Origin: Cryomorpha sp963748925
GTDB taxonomy: Bacteria > Bacteroidota > Bacteroidia > Flavobacteriales_D > Cryomorphaceae
Assembly: GCA_963748925.1 (NCBI GenBank)
Contig: CAVVKG010000002.1
Location: forward strand, 141,189 to 205,188
Direction: 5' to 3'
Length of the DNA: 64,000 nt
Both the position numbers and the translations under genes were made by a program. Below the pieces are notes generated by a model that was not told where the DNA came from, searched no databases, and saw nothing but the letters and a program-made list of their open reading frames with translations. Shown here one piece after another: positions 27,651-36,348 of this stretch (position 1 is the stretch's first letter; each line of letters opens with the position of its first letter).

Positions 27651-29065
27651 GATATGCGCTAATTGATAATTCAACATTAACTGGGGTGCAAAGGCTTTTA
27701 GGGGAAATTCCTATTAGTTCCAATGCTTCTGTTGATAATGATATAATCGCGTTTGAAAATTATATTCAATCGATTCTGTTCTATGATGAGTTAATTTGTA
27801 TTGATGACTATAAAACCAGATACCGGAAGAAAAGAACAGAGTTTTTTCCAAAAGTTAGATTTATTCCAACAGAATTATTCGATTATGATTCATTCGTTTC
27901 TAAAGCTAATGAAATTACTAAAGATATAACTCTTGAAATTAACGGTGGTAAAATTGCAAACAGTGATTTTAAAGATTACTTCGATAGACTACATATGACA
28001 TTTAGATTTACTTGGGATATTTCTTCGAGTAAATATTTTCTGACTCAAAAAATGTTAGTTGATGAAAGTTTTCTCCCAACAGAAGATTTTAATGCTATTC
28101 ATTCGCAAATTTTCAAAGAAAATAATGAGCAACATGAGGTTAAATCATCGTTAGTAAAGAAATCACCAATTTTATACGACAGCCGTGGCAATAAAATTAA
28201 AATCGATACTAAAACAGGTGAAATAACGGATTATTCAAGTGGAGATGGTTTGTCACGTCAGCTTGACTCAATGATTTCAAGCTTAAATTGGATGTCTCAA
28301 CGTACAGCATTCTATGTTCTCTGTGCAGATTATCTTTGTGCCGATCTATTTCTTCAGCCAATCAGACAAGAGTTTCTTCAAAACATAATCAAACGAGTTT
28401 ATCCGAATTACAAATTAGGTGTATTTGGAGATTTCAGAAATTCTATAAACAATCAATCTGAAGAAACAATTAAAAAAATACTTAAGGAATCAGAAAACTA
28501 TAGTGTAAGTGTTGATATCCCTTTGTTTTCTGCCTATTTCGCAAATAAAACTAAAAATTCTAAACTAATAATTGAAGCAGCATATAATGAGCGGGAAAAA
28601 AAACCATTTGTCGAAGCTCGAAATCAACTAAGAGAATTAAATCTAATACTTGATAATGGAAATCGATCTAAGTTTTTAAGAGAAATTAATCTACTTTCGA
28701 ATTCATTAAACAAAACTTTCTCGAAAATTGAAAGTAAATACGGCTTGGGAGATAAGCAGGGGCTTGGCTTGAGTCAAATAAAGTTTCTATTCAGCTATAT
28801 ACCATTGCTAAGTGAAATAAAAATTCCAAATGGTTTTGAGCTAAAGATAAAAGAACTTGAATTTTTAAAACATCTTGCACCAAAAAAAGGGCTAAATGCG
28901 GTCTACAGAAACATTGTAGAAGATATGTTCATTTTCGATAGTCTCGGCAAGTATAAAGATATTTTAATTGGGAACATAAAAAATAATAATTATGGCTCGC
29001 CAGAATTGAAATTTGGGGATGACAGGTACTTAGACAAAGATTCGTGGTGGAATAAAAAAATGTAA
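27647..29065 (+). CDS. Unknown protein coupled to the palm-domain protein (472 aa)
   Basis: I do not recognise this protein. The start at GTG 27647 overlaps the upstream stop (GTGA), so both are made from one transcript in fixed ratio. It opens with RYALIDNSTLTGVQRLLGEI followed by an AFENYIQSILFYDELICIDDY stretch; an Asp at the end of strand one and acidic residues after a helix resemble the start of PIN-like nucleases, but I cannot confirm the remaining catalytic acids. The middle and C-terminal parts are helical, with no membrane segment or signal. It could be the effector that reads the product of its partner. Composition is AT-rich compared with the genes outside the island. Confidence 0.7.
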   Translation: MRYALIDNSTLTGVQRLLGEIPISSNASVDNDIIAFENYIQSILFYDELICIDDYKTRYRKKRTEFFPKVRFIPTELFDYDSFVSKANEITKDITLEINGGKIANSDFKDYFDRLHMTFRFTWDISSSKYFLTQKMLVDESFLPTEDFNAIHSQIFKENNEQHEVKSSLVKKSPILYDSRGNKIKIDTKTGEITDYSSGDGLSRQLDSMISSLNWMSQRTAFYVLCADYLCADLFLQPIRQEFLQNIIKRVYPNYKLGVFGDFRNSINNQSEETIKKILKESENYSVSVDIPLFSAYFANKTKNSKLIIEAAYNEREKKPFVEARNQLRELNLILDNGNRSKFLREINLLSNSLNKTFSKIESKYGLGDKQGLGLSQIKFLFSYIPLLSEIKIPNGFELKIKELEFLKHLAPKKGLNAVYRNIVEDMFIFDSLGKYKDILIGNIKNNNYGSPELKFGDDRYLDKDSWWNKKM

Positions 29066-29106
29066 ACCATTTTTATATTATCTATTACACGAATTATATT
29101 GAAACT

Positions 29107-29763
29107 ATGAATATTATTAAAATAAAATCTGACCTCGATAAACTAATTTTAAGAGCAGAAGAAGTTAACAACCGAAATTTCGCTCGTCATGTGAAGAAGC
29201 CTGCTGAAATAGGTATTCGTGTATCGGCTCTCACTTATTTGCGAAATTTATTGGGTGAAGATCACGAATATTATCTACAATTTAAGGAGCATTCAATTTC
29301 AGGCAAATATTTACGTATTGATATAGGAATAGAAATATTGAGAGCATTACGAAGAGATATAGATGAGAGTTGGTTTTTCGATCTAAAGCAACTTATAGCC
29401 GCTGAGCTATTTGTAGATTTTTTAGAGATGGCTGATCATTTAATTTTTAAAGGTTATAAAGATGCGGCAGCAGTAATGATAGGTAGTACACTCGAAAGCC
29501 ACTTAAAGCAATTATGTCTAAAATATAAAATAGAAATAACTTTTGTTGATGCAAAAGGAGTACAGAAGCCGAAAAAGGCAGGAATCTTAAATGCAGAGCT
29601 ACAAAAAGCGGAAGTTTATAATTCATACATGCAAAAGAATGTCACTGCTTGGCTAGATCTTCGGAATAGAGCTGCGCACGGAGATTATTCAAAGTATGAT
29701 ATTGATCATGTCCAATTGATGTATGATGGTGTTTTCTCATTTATTTCAAAGACAACGAAATAG
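29107..29763 (+). CDS. HEPN-like protein (218 aa)
   Basis: A helical 218-residue protein. Its C-terminal ~110 residues contain the AAAVMIGSTLESHLKQL helix and the motif LRNRAAH (R186-x4-H191) followed by GDYSKYD, as in HEPN domains, where R-x4-6-H forms the RNase active site. The N-terminal half is helical too and unlabelled. It lies 41 bases behind the 472-residue gene, so all three genes from 27285 could share a transcript, and it converges with the next gene, whose end is only 17 bases away. RNase or dimeric toxin/effector activity is inferred from the motif. Confidence 0.72.
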   Translation: MNIIKIKSDLDKLILRAEEVNNRNFARHVKKPAEIGIRVSALTYLRNLLGEDHEYYLQFKEHSISGKYLRIDIGIEILRALRRDIDESWFFDLKQLIAAELFVDFLEMADHLIFKGYKDAAAVMIGSTLESHLKQLCLKYKIEITFVDAKGVQKPKKAGILNAELQKAEVYNSYMQKNVTAWLDLRNRAAHGDYSKYDIDHVQLMYDGVFSFISKTTK

Positions 29764-29780
29764 GATTTTAGATACAAGCC

Positions 29781-31208
29781 TTAGATATTTTCAAAATACT
29801 CTTCGTCAGTTTCAATGTTCAAATGTTTTTCCATATGCTTAGATTGATTATAAACATAACCGCTATATCCGATGCATTTTAAAATTAGCTTGCTGATAAG
29901 CGTAAAAAGTTTGGCAGATACATAATTCAAATAGAGATTTACACTATCGATATTTTGATTAGCATCTTTTTTTAGTAATACATTGCCGTGTAAGAGATCA
30001 TTTCTGTGTTCAATAATTTCAATGTCACGAATATGAAGTCTGATCCCTAGTTGCTCAAATGGTCTTGTAAGTTTCTCATCATTCGTTAAATGTTCTCTAT
30101 TAATAGGATTATTAATTGCATTTAGTCTTCTTTTGAGTTTTAAATTTGAATTAATCGATAGCTCAGTATTGTTGTTGTCTATAACCTGATGAAGTTCTTT
30201 TATTATTTTCCTCTTTAGTTCTTTGTCCCTAATCGGTTTTTCTAAACCTAATTCTTGGATGCACAGATTTTTTGAAAGCATCTCAATAATAACGGCAAAT
30301 GAACTAGGTATAAGTAACAACGAACGCACGGAAGTAGATTCTAGGATGATTAGAATAGCTGTAGAGAATTCAATATCAGAATGAATCTTATTGGCTAAAT
30401 TTGATAAACTTTCTAAAGATACTCGTTTTAAGGTTCCTTGTAAAATTGATGCAGTTGATTTGGGAACATCCAAATTAGAGTATGGGTTGGTTATAATTGG
30501 ACGATACAAACCTTTTAATGTCGGTCTTATGTAGTTTGAATAATATAAGTTTCCAACCTTGTCAAATATAAATTCCTCGTCTCCAACCAGCAGTCGATTG
30601 ATAAATCCGATAGCCTGTCTAATCGCAAAAGTAGCTTCTGAAAACTCTTTTAAAGTCTGCTCTGATTTGCATTCAAAAATATAATATCCGTGAAGTTCAG
30701 TTTTTATCTGAGTTATATCATAATTAATACCCTCAAGTTTTATCCGAAGACAATCATAAAAATATTCAATTCCATTGTTTTGATAAGTAATCGTTTCAAA
30801 TTCATCTCTAAAAGTGCGTATATTCTTTAATCCGACAGGGTAAAACGCTTTGAAAGAGCTATCGTTTTTAAAACTCTTAGAGAAAAAACTAGATAATTCA
30901 AGATTTGAAGAAAATTTTGCTGATTTTGATAATTCAAATTTTGTGTTTGCCGATGTGTTTCCAATTTTCTTCGTTTTGTAAACTACATTATCAATTTTAA
31001 ATGAAAAATTTTCGTCGTGATTCTCATCTTTTGAAATTGCGTTTATATTAAGATTGAAAGCTTTCTCACTTCTTGAAAGTTTTGCGACAATATCATTGTG
31101 ATCAACTATGCACACATTTTTGTCACGTAGGGCTTGAAGTTGGGATAATAATTCTAATTCTCTTTCAAATATTTTATTGTTCTCAATTTGAGTTGTTGAC
31201 TTTTTCAT
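29781..31208 (-). CDS. HEPN-domain protein (475 aa)
   Basis: A 475-residue protein. The N-terminal ~230 residues are beta-rich with no recognised domain, in the style of the N-terminal ligand- or target-sensing half of ApeA-like anti-phage proteins (a comparison by layout only). The C-terminal ~220 residues are helical and end in the motif EHRNDLLHGN, an exact R402-x4-H407 HEPN motif. This implies an RNase active site formed on dimerisation. It is convergent with the previous HEPN gene and is followed upstream (to the right) by another HEPN gene on the same strand. The AT-rich composition matches the island. Confidence 0.72.
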   Translation of the reverse strand: MKKSTTQIENNKIFERELELLSQLQALRDKNVCIVDHNDIVAKLSRSEKAFNLNINAISKDENHDENFSFKIDNVVYKTKKIGNTSANTKFELSKSAKFSSNLELSSFFSKSFKNDSSFKAFYPVGLKNIRTFRDEFETITYQNNGIEYFYDCLRIKLEGINYDITQIKTELHGYYIFECKSEQTLKEFSEATFAIRQAIGFINRLLVGDEEFIFDKVGNLYYSNYIRPTLKGLYRPIITNPYSNLDVPKSTASILQGTLKRVSLESLSNLANKIHSDIEFSTAILIILESTSVRSLLLIPSSFAVIIEMLSKNLCIQELGLEKPIRDKELKRKIIKELHQVIDNNNTELSINSNLKLKRRLNAINNPINREHLTNDEKLTRPFEQLGIRLHIRDIEIIEHRNDLLHGNVLLKKDANQNIDSVNLYLNYVSAKLFTLISKLILKCIGYSGYVYNQSKHMEKHLNIETDEEYFENI

Positions 31209-31275
31209 TATGAATTAATTTGATTGATATCCCGAGTGAATTAGTAGTCACGTTTACTTTCGTGAAGTTTTATAT

Positions 31276-32031
31276 TTATTGTCTCAATATTTCTCTTAAG
31301 TTTTTATCTAGGTTAAAGATTTCAAGGAGGCTGTCTATTTCTTTTTTGTCGCTTATGCTATCAATTATCTCCTTAATAAAACTTTTCATCATGCTGTAAA
31401 AATGATTGACAATTTCTATACTCATTAAGTCGACATGTCCTGTTAAAGAAACATGTACTATTCCCTTTTCCGATAAATATGCATAAACACTTTTATATTT
31501 ATTGTGAACATTTATGGCATATTCGTTATCGACTCCTGTCCAGTTGTATTCAACAGTTAGTATTTTGCCATGTACAATCATGTGCCGAAAAGTGAATAGT
31601 GCGTTAATTGCTTTCCACGTCGAATTATGGACAGTCATTTTCATTTCTTTACCAAATATAATCTTAAAAAGCGTATTGTATCTGGCCCAGCTAGCCTGTT
31701 CTAATTCAAGATTAATACTTTCTGTTAGCCTATCGATAAATTCATCTCTCTCAGGTTCTTGCAGGTTTTCTTCAATTATTTCGTCCAATTCGGCTTCCGT
31801 ATATATAGTATTTGTTCTGCTTTCTAGAACAATTTCCATTAAATGATTTATATAACCTTCAATAACTGCGGTCATATTTATTATTATGGAATAGTTTAGC
31901 TTATGACAATTCTTTAATTTATTAATTTCGCCTAGCTTCCATGCTGTAGCATCGAGAATATTTAACCATGGAAAGCTATCACATGAGAAATCTAAATTTG
32001 AAATTTCGTTTGTTAGTTTAGTTTTTTTCAT
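31276..32031 (-). CDS. HEPN-like protein (251 aa)
   Basis: A helical 251-residue protein with an IIINMTAVIEGYINHLMEIV helix followed by a long linker, then FTFRHMIVHGK, again an exact R149-x4-H154 motif, and a TVEYNWTG strand. The pattern of a first helix with a small/acidic pair and a later R-x4-H is that of RiboL-PSP/MAE-type HEPN proteins. Such proteins act as RNases in toxin-antitoxin and anti-phage systems. The short gap (67 bases) to the 475-residue gene suggests co-transcription. No antitoxin-like nucleotidyltransferase is next to it. Confidence 0.72.
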   Translation of the reverse strand: MKKTKLTNEISNLDFSCDSFPWLNILDATAWKLGEINKLKNCHKLNYSIIINMTAVIEGYINHLMEIVLESRTNTIYTEAELDEIIEENLQEPERDEFIDRLTESINLELEQASWARYNTLFKIIFGKEMKMTVHNSTWKAINALFTFRHMIVHGKILTVEYNWTGVDNEYAINVHNKYKSVYAYLSEKGIVHVSLTGHVDLMSIEIVNHFYSMMKSFIKEIIDSISDKKEIDSLLEIFNLDKNLREILRQ

Positions 32032-32136
32032 TTTGTTCTTAACCGTTAGCTTCTGTTATAAAAGTGATGGTTTTATCTTTCCGAAGACCACCTTTTTTAC
32101 TTGATCTAATTGAGTCTAGGATTTATGATAACAATT

Positions 32137-32694
32137 TTATCTTCTTCTCCTTTGTTCTTCGTCAAAAAAATAATTTAGTCCTTTATCTGTCAAAAACTCT
32201 TTGCTGATTGAATTTGAAATACTATATAATTTATAGTTTTCATTTTCAATTTCTCCATGTACTAACTTAAGGACAAAATCATTAAGAGAAAGTTTTTCGT
32301 TTCCAAATTTGCATAGAGTCAAATACTCTGTATAATCAAACATTACATGCTCCTTTCCTTCTATGTCTTCATTATACATATCTAATTCAAAAATAGGTCT
32401 CTCTTCACTGTATTGAGTGATCAAAAAAGGTGTCATTTGATTACCGGAAAAGTAGAAACCTATAACGAGATTATAATTTTCACCATTATAATTGACATTA
32501 GTGCTGACAATATGAGATACTTTTCGGATATAGTATTCATTATAGGGTTTTGAAGTCACATTATTTTCGAGCTGACATTCTATATTCCGAGCTATTAAGA
32601 TAACGTATTTATTATCTCCGGGCACCGAGTATTCCGGTTTAAGTTCTAGTTTCAATGATATATTTTTTTCTATGTCTTTAAGATGGATTTTCAT
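32137..32694 (-). CDS. Hypothetical protein in the defence island (185 aa)
   Basis: I do not recognise this protein. It has 185 residues, no signal peptide and no membrane helix. The first ~110 residues alternate hydrophobic and polar residues like a beta-sandwich (KYVILIARNIECQLENN, YNLVIGFYFSGNQMTPFLI). The tail is highly charged and ends in a short run of Arg (EEQRRRR). It lies in line with the two HEPN genes on the minus strand, 105 bases upstream of the nearest. It may be the regulator or target-recognition partner of one of them. Confidence 0.55.
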   Translation of the reverse strand: MKIHLKDIEKNISLKLELKPEYSVPGDNKYVILIARNIECQLENNVTSKPYNEYYIRKVSHIVSTNVNYNGENYNLVIGFYFSGNQMTPFLITQYSEERPIFELDMYNEDIEGKEHVMFDYTEYLTLCKFGNEKLSLNDFVLKLVHGEIENENYKLYSISNSISKEFLTDKGLNYFFDEEQRRRR

Positions 32695-32898
32695 AACTTC
32701 CAGAATTGTTTGAAATTGGGTTTAATCTTAAGTTTTATTGTCATCGTTATGTTGTTCCGACCCGCTGCATTTACCACTTAGCGATAGCGGTCTCACAACC
32801 GGAGGGCGTAATGCTGCGGAACCTTGCTATTCTCACATTTTAACTAAGAAAAAGTAGTTGTTTGATTAACTTGCTGATTCTTCTTTATAATATATTTA

Positions 32899-35800
32899 TC
32901 AACTCCCCTCCACAATCCCAATCTCCTCCTCAGTCAATCCATACAATTCATAAACCATCGCATCAATGGCCTTATCTGTTTTTTTAATTTCGGCTTTGAG
33001 GGTTTGAGCTTCGGCTTTTTTGGTTTCAAAAACATCCATCCATTCCATTTCTTGAAGTTTGGTTAGCTTTTCACTGCCAGCTTTCTTTAAGGCTTTGTTT
33101 AATTCATTTATAAAGGCGCCAAAGGATAAGTCGTGCCAGTTTTGAAGCTTTCTGGAGAGTTTTTCAATGTTGTATTGTGATTGAACATATTTAATGAATT
33201 GTCTTTGCGAAGAACCAAACTCTAAAACAGAATTCATTATTTGATCAACTCTTGTTGTAAATTTATTCTGTAAATCCTGCTTTATTAACTTGATTGGTAG
33301 GGGATCAATATATATTATTTTGACCTGAGCAAAAACCTTTCCCGTTTCGTTAATAGAATTCTCATAAAGAAATCTAATTAGTTTGCTATTGAGTATTGCA
33401 ACAATGTATTTTATATTGAATCTTTTATCTATAATCAACCCATTATGAACAGTATCTAAGGTAAAATACTGTTCACTATCTACAGTACAAATTGGATAAG
33501 ATCCAGTCTGTCTAAGTAGAATTTTTTCATCGACTTCGAATATTTCTCTTTTTCTTGGGCGGTGTAATTTAGTATTATATAATATGAATGAGTCTGATTG
33601 AGCGTGAGTGTATCGATTAAAGTCACTTCCAGTAATTACCTTTTCCGAGATATCAGAAGAGACTTGGCTAATGAAATTGCTATTACCTCCGGTTATTATA
33701 CCTTGCTTAAAATCAACCACGGAACTTATGGGAATTGATTTTTTCGATATTCGACTAATTAATTTATCAAATAGTGAAATATTGAAAGATAAATCTTCTG
33801 ATCTTAAGATTTCATTCTGGAAAACACTTCGTTTTGCAAATACTTCACTTTGAAATTCTACGATATTATCAATTAAAGTAAATTCGGGATTATTGACAAC
33901 TTCATTTTTTAAGGTAAGAATTATTGAATCGACAGCGGCATCATGAAAAACTGTGACTCCTTTGAAATCTACCAAGTTCTGAATACTTGTTTTACTCAAT
34001 ATGAATCTACGAGCTTCAACATAATACTGGTTTTTTAAAATAGTATAGGGAGTTATAAAAGAAAGAATTCCTTTTTTTCTGAGTAATTGAATTCCTTTTT
34101 CATAGAAAATCGGGTAGAGATTGAGGCGGCCATAAGCTGAGGCGTAGGTTTTCTCAAGATTCCTCTTTACCTCGGCATCGATATACTCAGCTGGGACATA
34201 AGGCGGATTCCCAATAACCACATCAAAACCACCTTTTTGAAAAACCTGCGGAAACTCTTGTTCCCAACTAAAAGCCTTGTTGCCGGCTACGGCTTTGCTG
34301 TCAATTAGCGAGTTGCCACATTTTATATTGCTGCTGAGGTTATTGAGTTTCCGCCGGGGCTGTGCGGTGCGCAGCCACAGCGATAGTTTGGCTATCTCTA
34401 CCGATTCTTCATTTATATCTACTCCGTAAATATTGTTTTCGAGAATGGTGTTTTCAATATCAGGAAAGAGGAAACCGCCTCCCAGTAAGGCGTTTTTGAG
34501 TTCGTCGAGCATGGCGTGCTCTTTTATCAAATAATCAAGTGCCTGGTTTAAGAATGCCCCAGATCCACAGGCAGGGTCGCAGATAGTGAGGCGCAACAGC
34601 CAGTTTCTATAATCGTCAAGCTTGTCTTGCAATTCCTGCAGTTTACGGGTGGTTCGGCCTTTTCGGCTTTTTAGATAGTCATCTTCTACCAGTTTCAGTT
34701 CTGCTTTCTTTTCGCTGCAAAGCTTACCCACCGTATTATCTACAATGTATTTGGTAATGTACTTTGGGGTGTAGAATACACCGTCTTTTTTGCGCTTGGT
34801 TTTTTGCTTGTCAAAGTCTTTTCCTTCTATCTCGGCATTTATACTCTCTATTTCATTAAGGGAGTTTTCAAAAATATGCCCCAGAATATTGACGTCTACC
34901 TTGCTTTCAAAATCATACGCCTGCAACTTATGGGTGTGCGTGTATAGCAAGTTGTTTGATATATTAAGACTATCAAGAACTGTATCGGGTTTGAACAAGC
35001 CGCCGTTGTATGCAAAAATCTCAGCACGTGAGGTGGTGCCTTGTCGGCCAATGTCCAGAAATTTAAAATATTGCTTGAACAGTTCAAAGAGTGGACGCTC
35101 ATCGCCAAAGTCGTTATCGGCTTTCCACTTATCGAGTATTTGCTTGGTAGAATTTGGCGGGAGCAGCCCACGGTCTTCAGCAAAGAAGATAAACAGAAAG
35201 CGGTCTATAAGCTTTTGCGATTTTTGAAAGAGGCGTTGCTTGATATTCTTGTTTGCCCGCTCGGGATCGGTGGTGTTAAGCTCATTGCGAAAAACGGCGT
35301 TTTTCATATTTCGGCGCACCAAATCGCGAAACAACTCGCGCTTAAATAGGGAGTAATCTGAATAAAACTCTTTGGTGATTTCTTCTTCCTCTTGTATGGA
35401 AGCCTCTTTGATTTTAAGCGGAACGTTGTTGAGCAGGTTGTCCTTGGCGAGGCAGAGCCACATGAGCTCAAAATCCTGCAGCGTGAGACTAAACAGATCA
35501 AACTCTTCAAAGTCAACGGCATTATTTATATAAAAACGCACCTTCTCAAAATTGGAGGTAACAACATAAATACAACCCGATTGATTAGCCTTATAATCAA
35601 AGGCTTGTTGGCGCACCGATTCTAAATCTCGGGTGTTGGTGCCCTTTAGCTCTATTACACCCAGTGCCTGCTCGTCTTTCAGAATGGCACCATCGGCTTT
35701 TTTACTGTTCTTTTCGTTTTTGTATTCGGCTACGAGGTTGTAATCTGCCTGCGGCTTCATGGTGTAGCCGAGCACATTTACAAATAGCTCAGTAAGAAAA

Positions 35801-35955
35801 ATGCCTTGGTACTCCTCTTCTTTGCTAGAGCGAATATTCTCCTGTATATGTGGATTGTGAAAATACTTAATAAACGCTTTGTGAGCTTTGGCCACAGCAG
35901 CCGTGTCTTGCTGTTTTAAGTATTTCTTAAGTACCGAGGTTTGGTATAGGGGCAT
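32899..35955 (-). CDS. Fused type II restriction-modification enzyme (N6-adenine methyltransferase/endonuclease)
   Basis: A 1018-residue bifunctional enzyme of the Eco57I/type IIG sort. Residues ~50-110 contain a PD-(D/E)xK-type nuclease site: D88 in ADGAILK and E102-L-K104 in GVIELKG. A helical linker follows. The methyltransferase core has the S-adenosylmethionine motif DPACGSGAFL near residue 458 and the catalytic motif NPPY near 583, so it methylates adenine at N6. The last ~300 residues should hold the target-recognition and TaqI-like C-terminal domain. A single polypeptide both cuts and protects its site, so no separate specificity subunit is needed. It is the right-hand end of the island. 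Confidence 0.87.
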   Translation of the reverse strand: MPLYQTSVLKKYLKQQDTAAVAKAHKAFIKYFHNPHIQENIRSSKEEEYQGIFLTELFVNVLGYTMKPQADYNLVAEYKNEKNSKKADGAILKDEQALGVIELKGTNTRDLESVRQQAFDYKANQSGCIYVVTSNFEKVRFYINNAVDFEEFDLFSLTLQDFELMWLCLAKDNLLNNVPLKIKEASIQEEEEITKEFYSDYSLFKRELFRDLVRRNMKNAVFRNELNTTDPERANKNIKQRLFQKSQKLIDRFLFIFFAEDRGLLPPNSTKQILDKWKADNDFGDERPLFELFKQYFKFLDIGRQGTTSRAEIFAYNGGLFKPDTVLDSLNISNNLLYTHTHKLQAYDFESKVDVNILGHIFENSLNEIESINAEIEGKDFDKQKTKRKKDGVFYTPKYITKYIVDNTVGKLCSEKKAELKLVEDDYLKSRKGRTTRKLQELQDKLDDYRNWLLRLTICDPACGSGAFLNQALDYLIKEHAMLDELKNALLGGGFLFPDIENTILENNIYGVDINEESVEIAKLSLWLRTAQPRRKLNNLSSNIKCGNSLIDSKAVAGNKAFSWEQEFPQVFQKGGFDVVIGNPPYVPAEYIDAEVKRNLEKTYASAYGRLNLYPIFYEKGIQLLRKKGILSFITPYTILKNQYYVEARRFILSKTSIQNLVDFKGVTVFHDAAVDSIILTLKNEVVNNPEFTLIDNIVEFQSEVFAKRSVFQNEILRSEDLSFNISLFDKLISRISKKSIPISSVVDFKQGIITGGNSNFISQVSSDISEKVITGSDFNRYTHAQSDSFILYNTKLHRPRKREIFEVDEKILLRQTGSYPICTVDSEQYFTLDTVHNGLIIDKRFNIKYIVAILNSKLIRFLYENSINETGKVFAQVKIIYIDPLPIKLIKQDLQNKFTTRVDQIMNSVLEFGSSQRQFIKYVQSQYNIEKLSRKLQNWHDLSFGAFINELNKALKKAGSEKLTKLQEMEWMDVFETKKAEAQTLKAEIKKTDKAIDAMVYELYGLTEEEIGIVEGS

Positions 35956-36348
35956 ATTGTTTTTCTGGACTATAGTTTGGGTGCCGCAATAGGGGCGTGT
36001 TATTTCACTAGGGTGGTAAATATAGTAAATGTGGTAGATTAGTGAATGAGCCGGTTAGACTTTAATGTATTTTCTATTACTTGGAATAGATATGGTACAA
36101 CAAGCAGTTAATACGGTACTGAGTAATTCTATTCGATCAATTTAAACTTGGTGTGGTTCGCTTTTTCTCATATACTCAAGTGATTTTGATTAACCATAAT
36201 ATGTAATGGAACAAAAACGTGTCCCATAACAAACCTCTGAAAGAAAAACTAGTTTCAACAATTTATCCTAAATTCAACTCTCATTTTCAAAGTCGAGTAA
36301 GATGAAGTTCATACCAGATTGGAGGAATAAAATCAAAAGAATCAAAAT
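35956..36348. other. Divergent gap beside the restriction gene
   Basis: About 390 bases between divergent genes, AT-rich and without repeats that I can see. It should hold promoters for both genes, but I find no clear TTTG-N19-TAnnTTTG arrangement on either strand. Confidence 0.4.
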
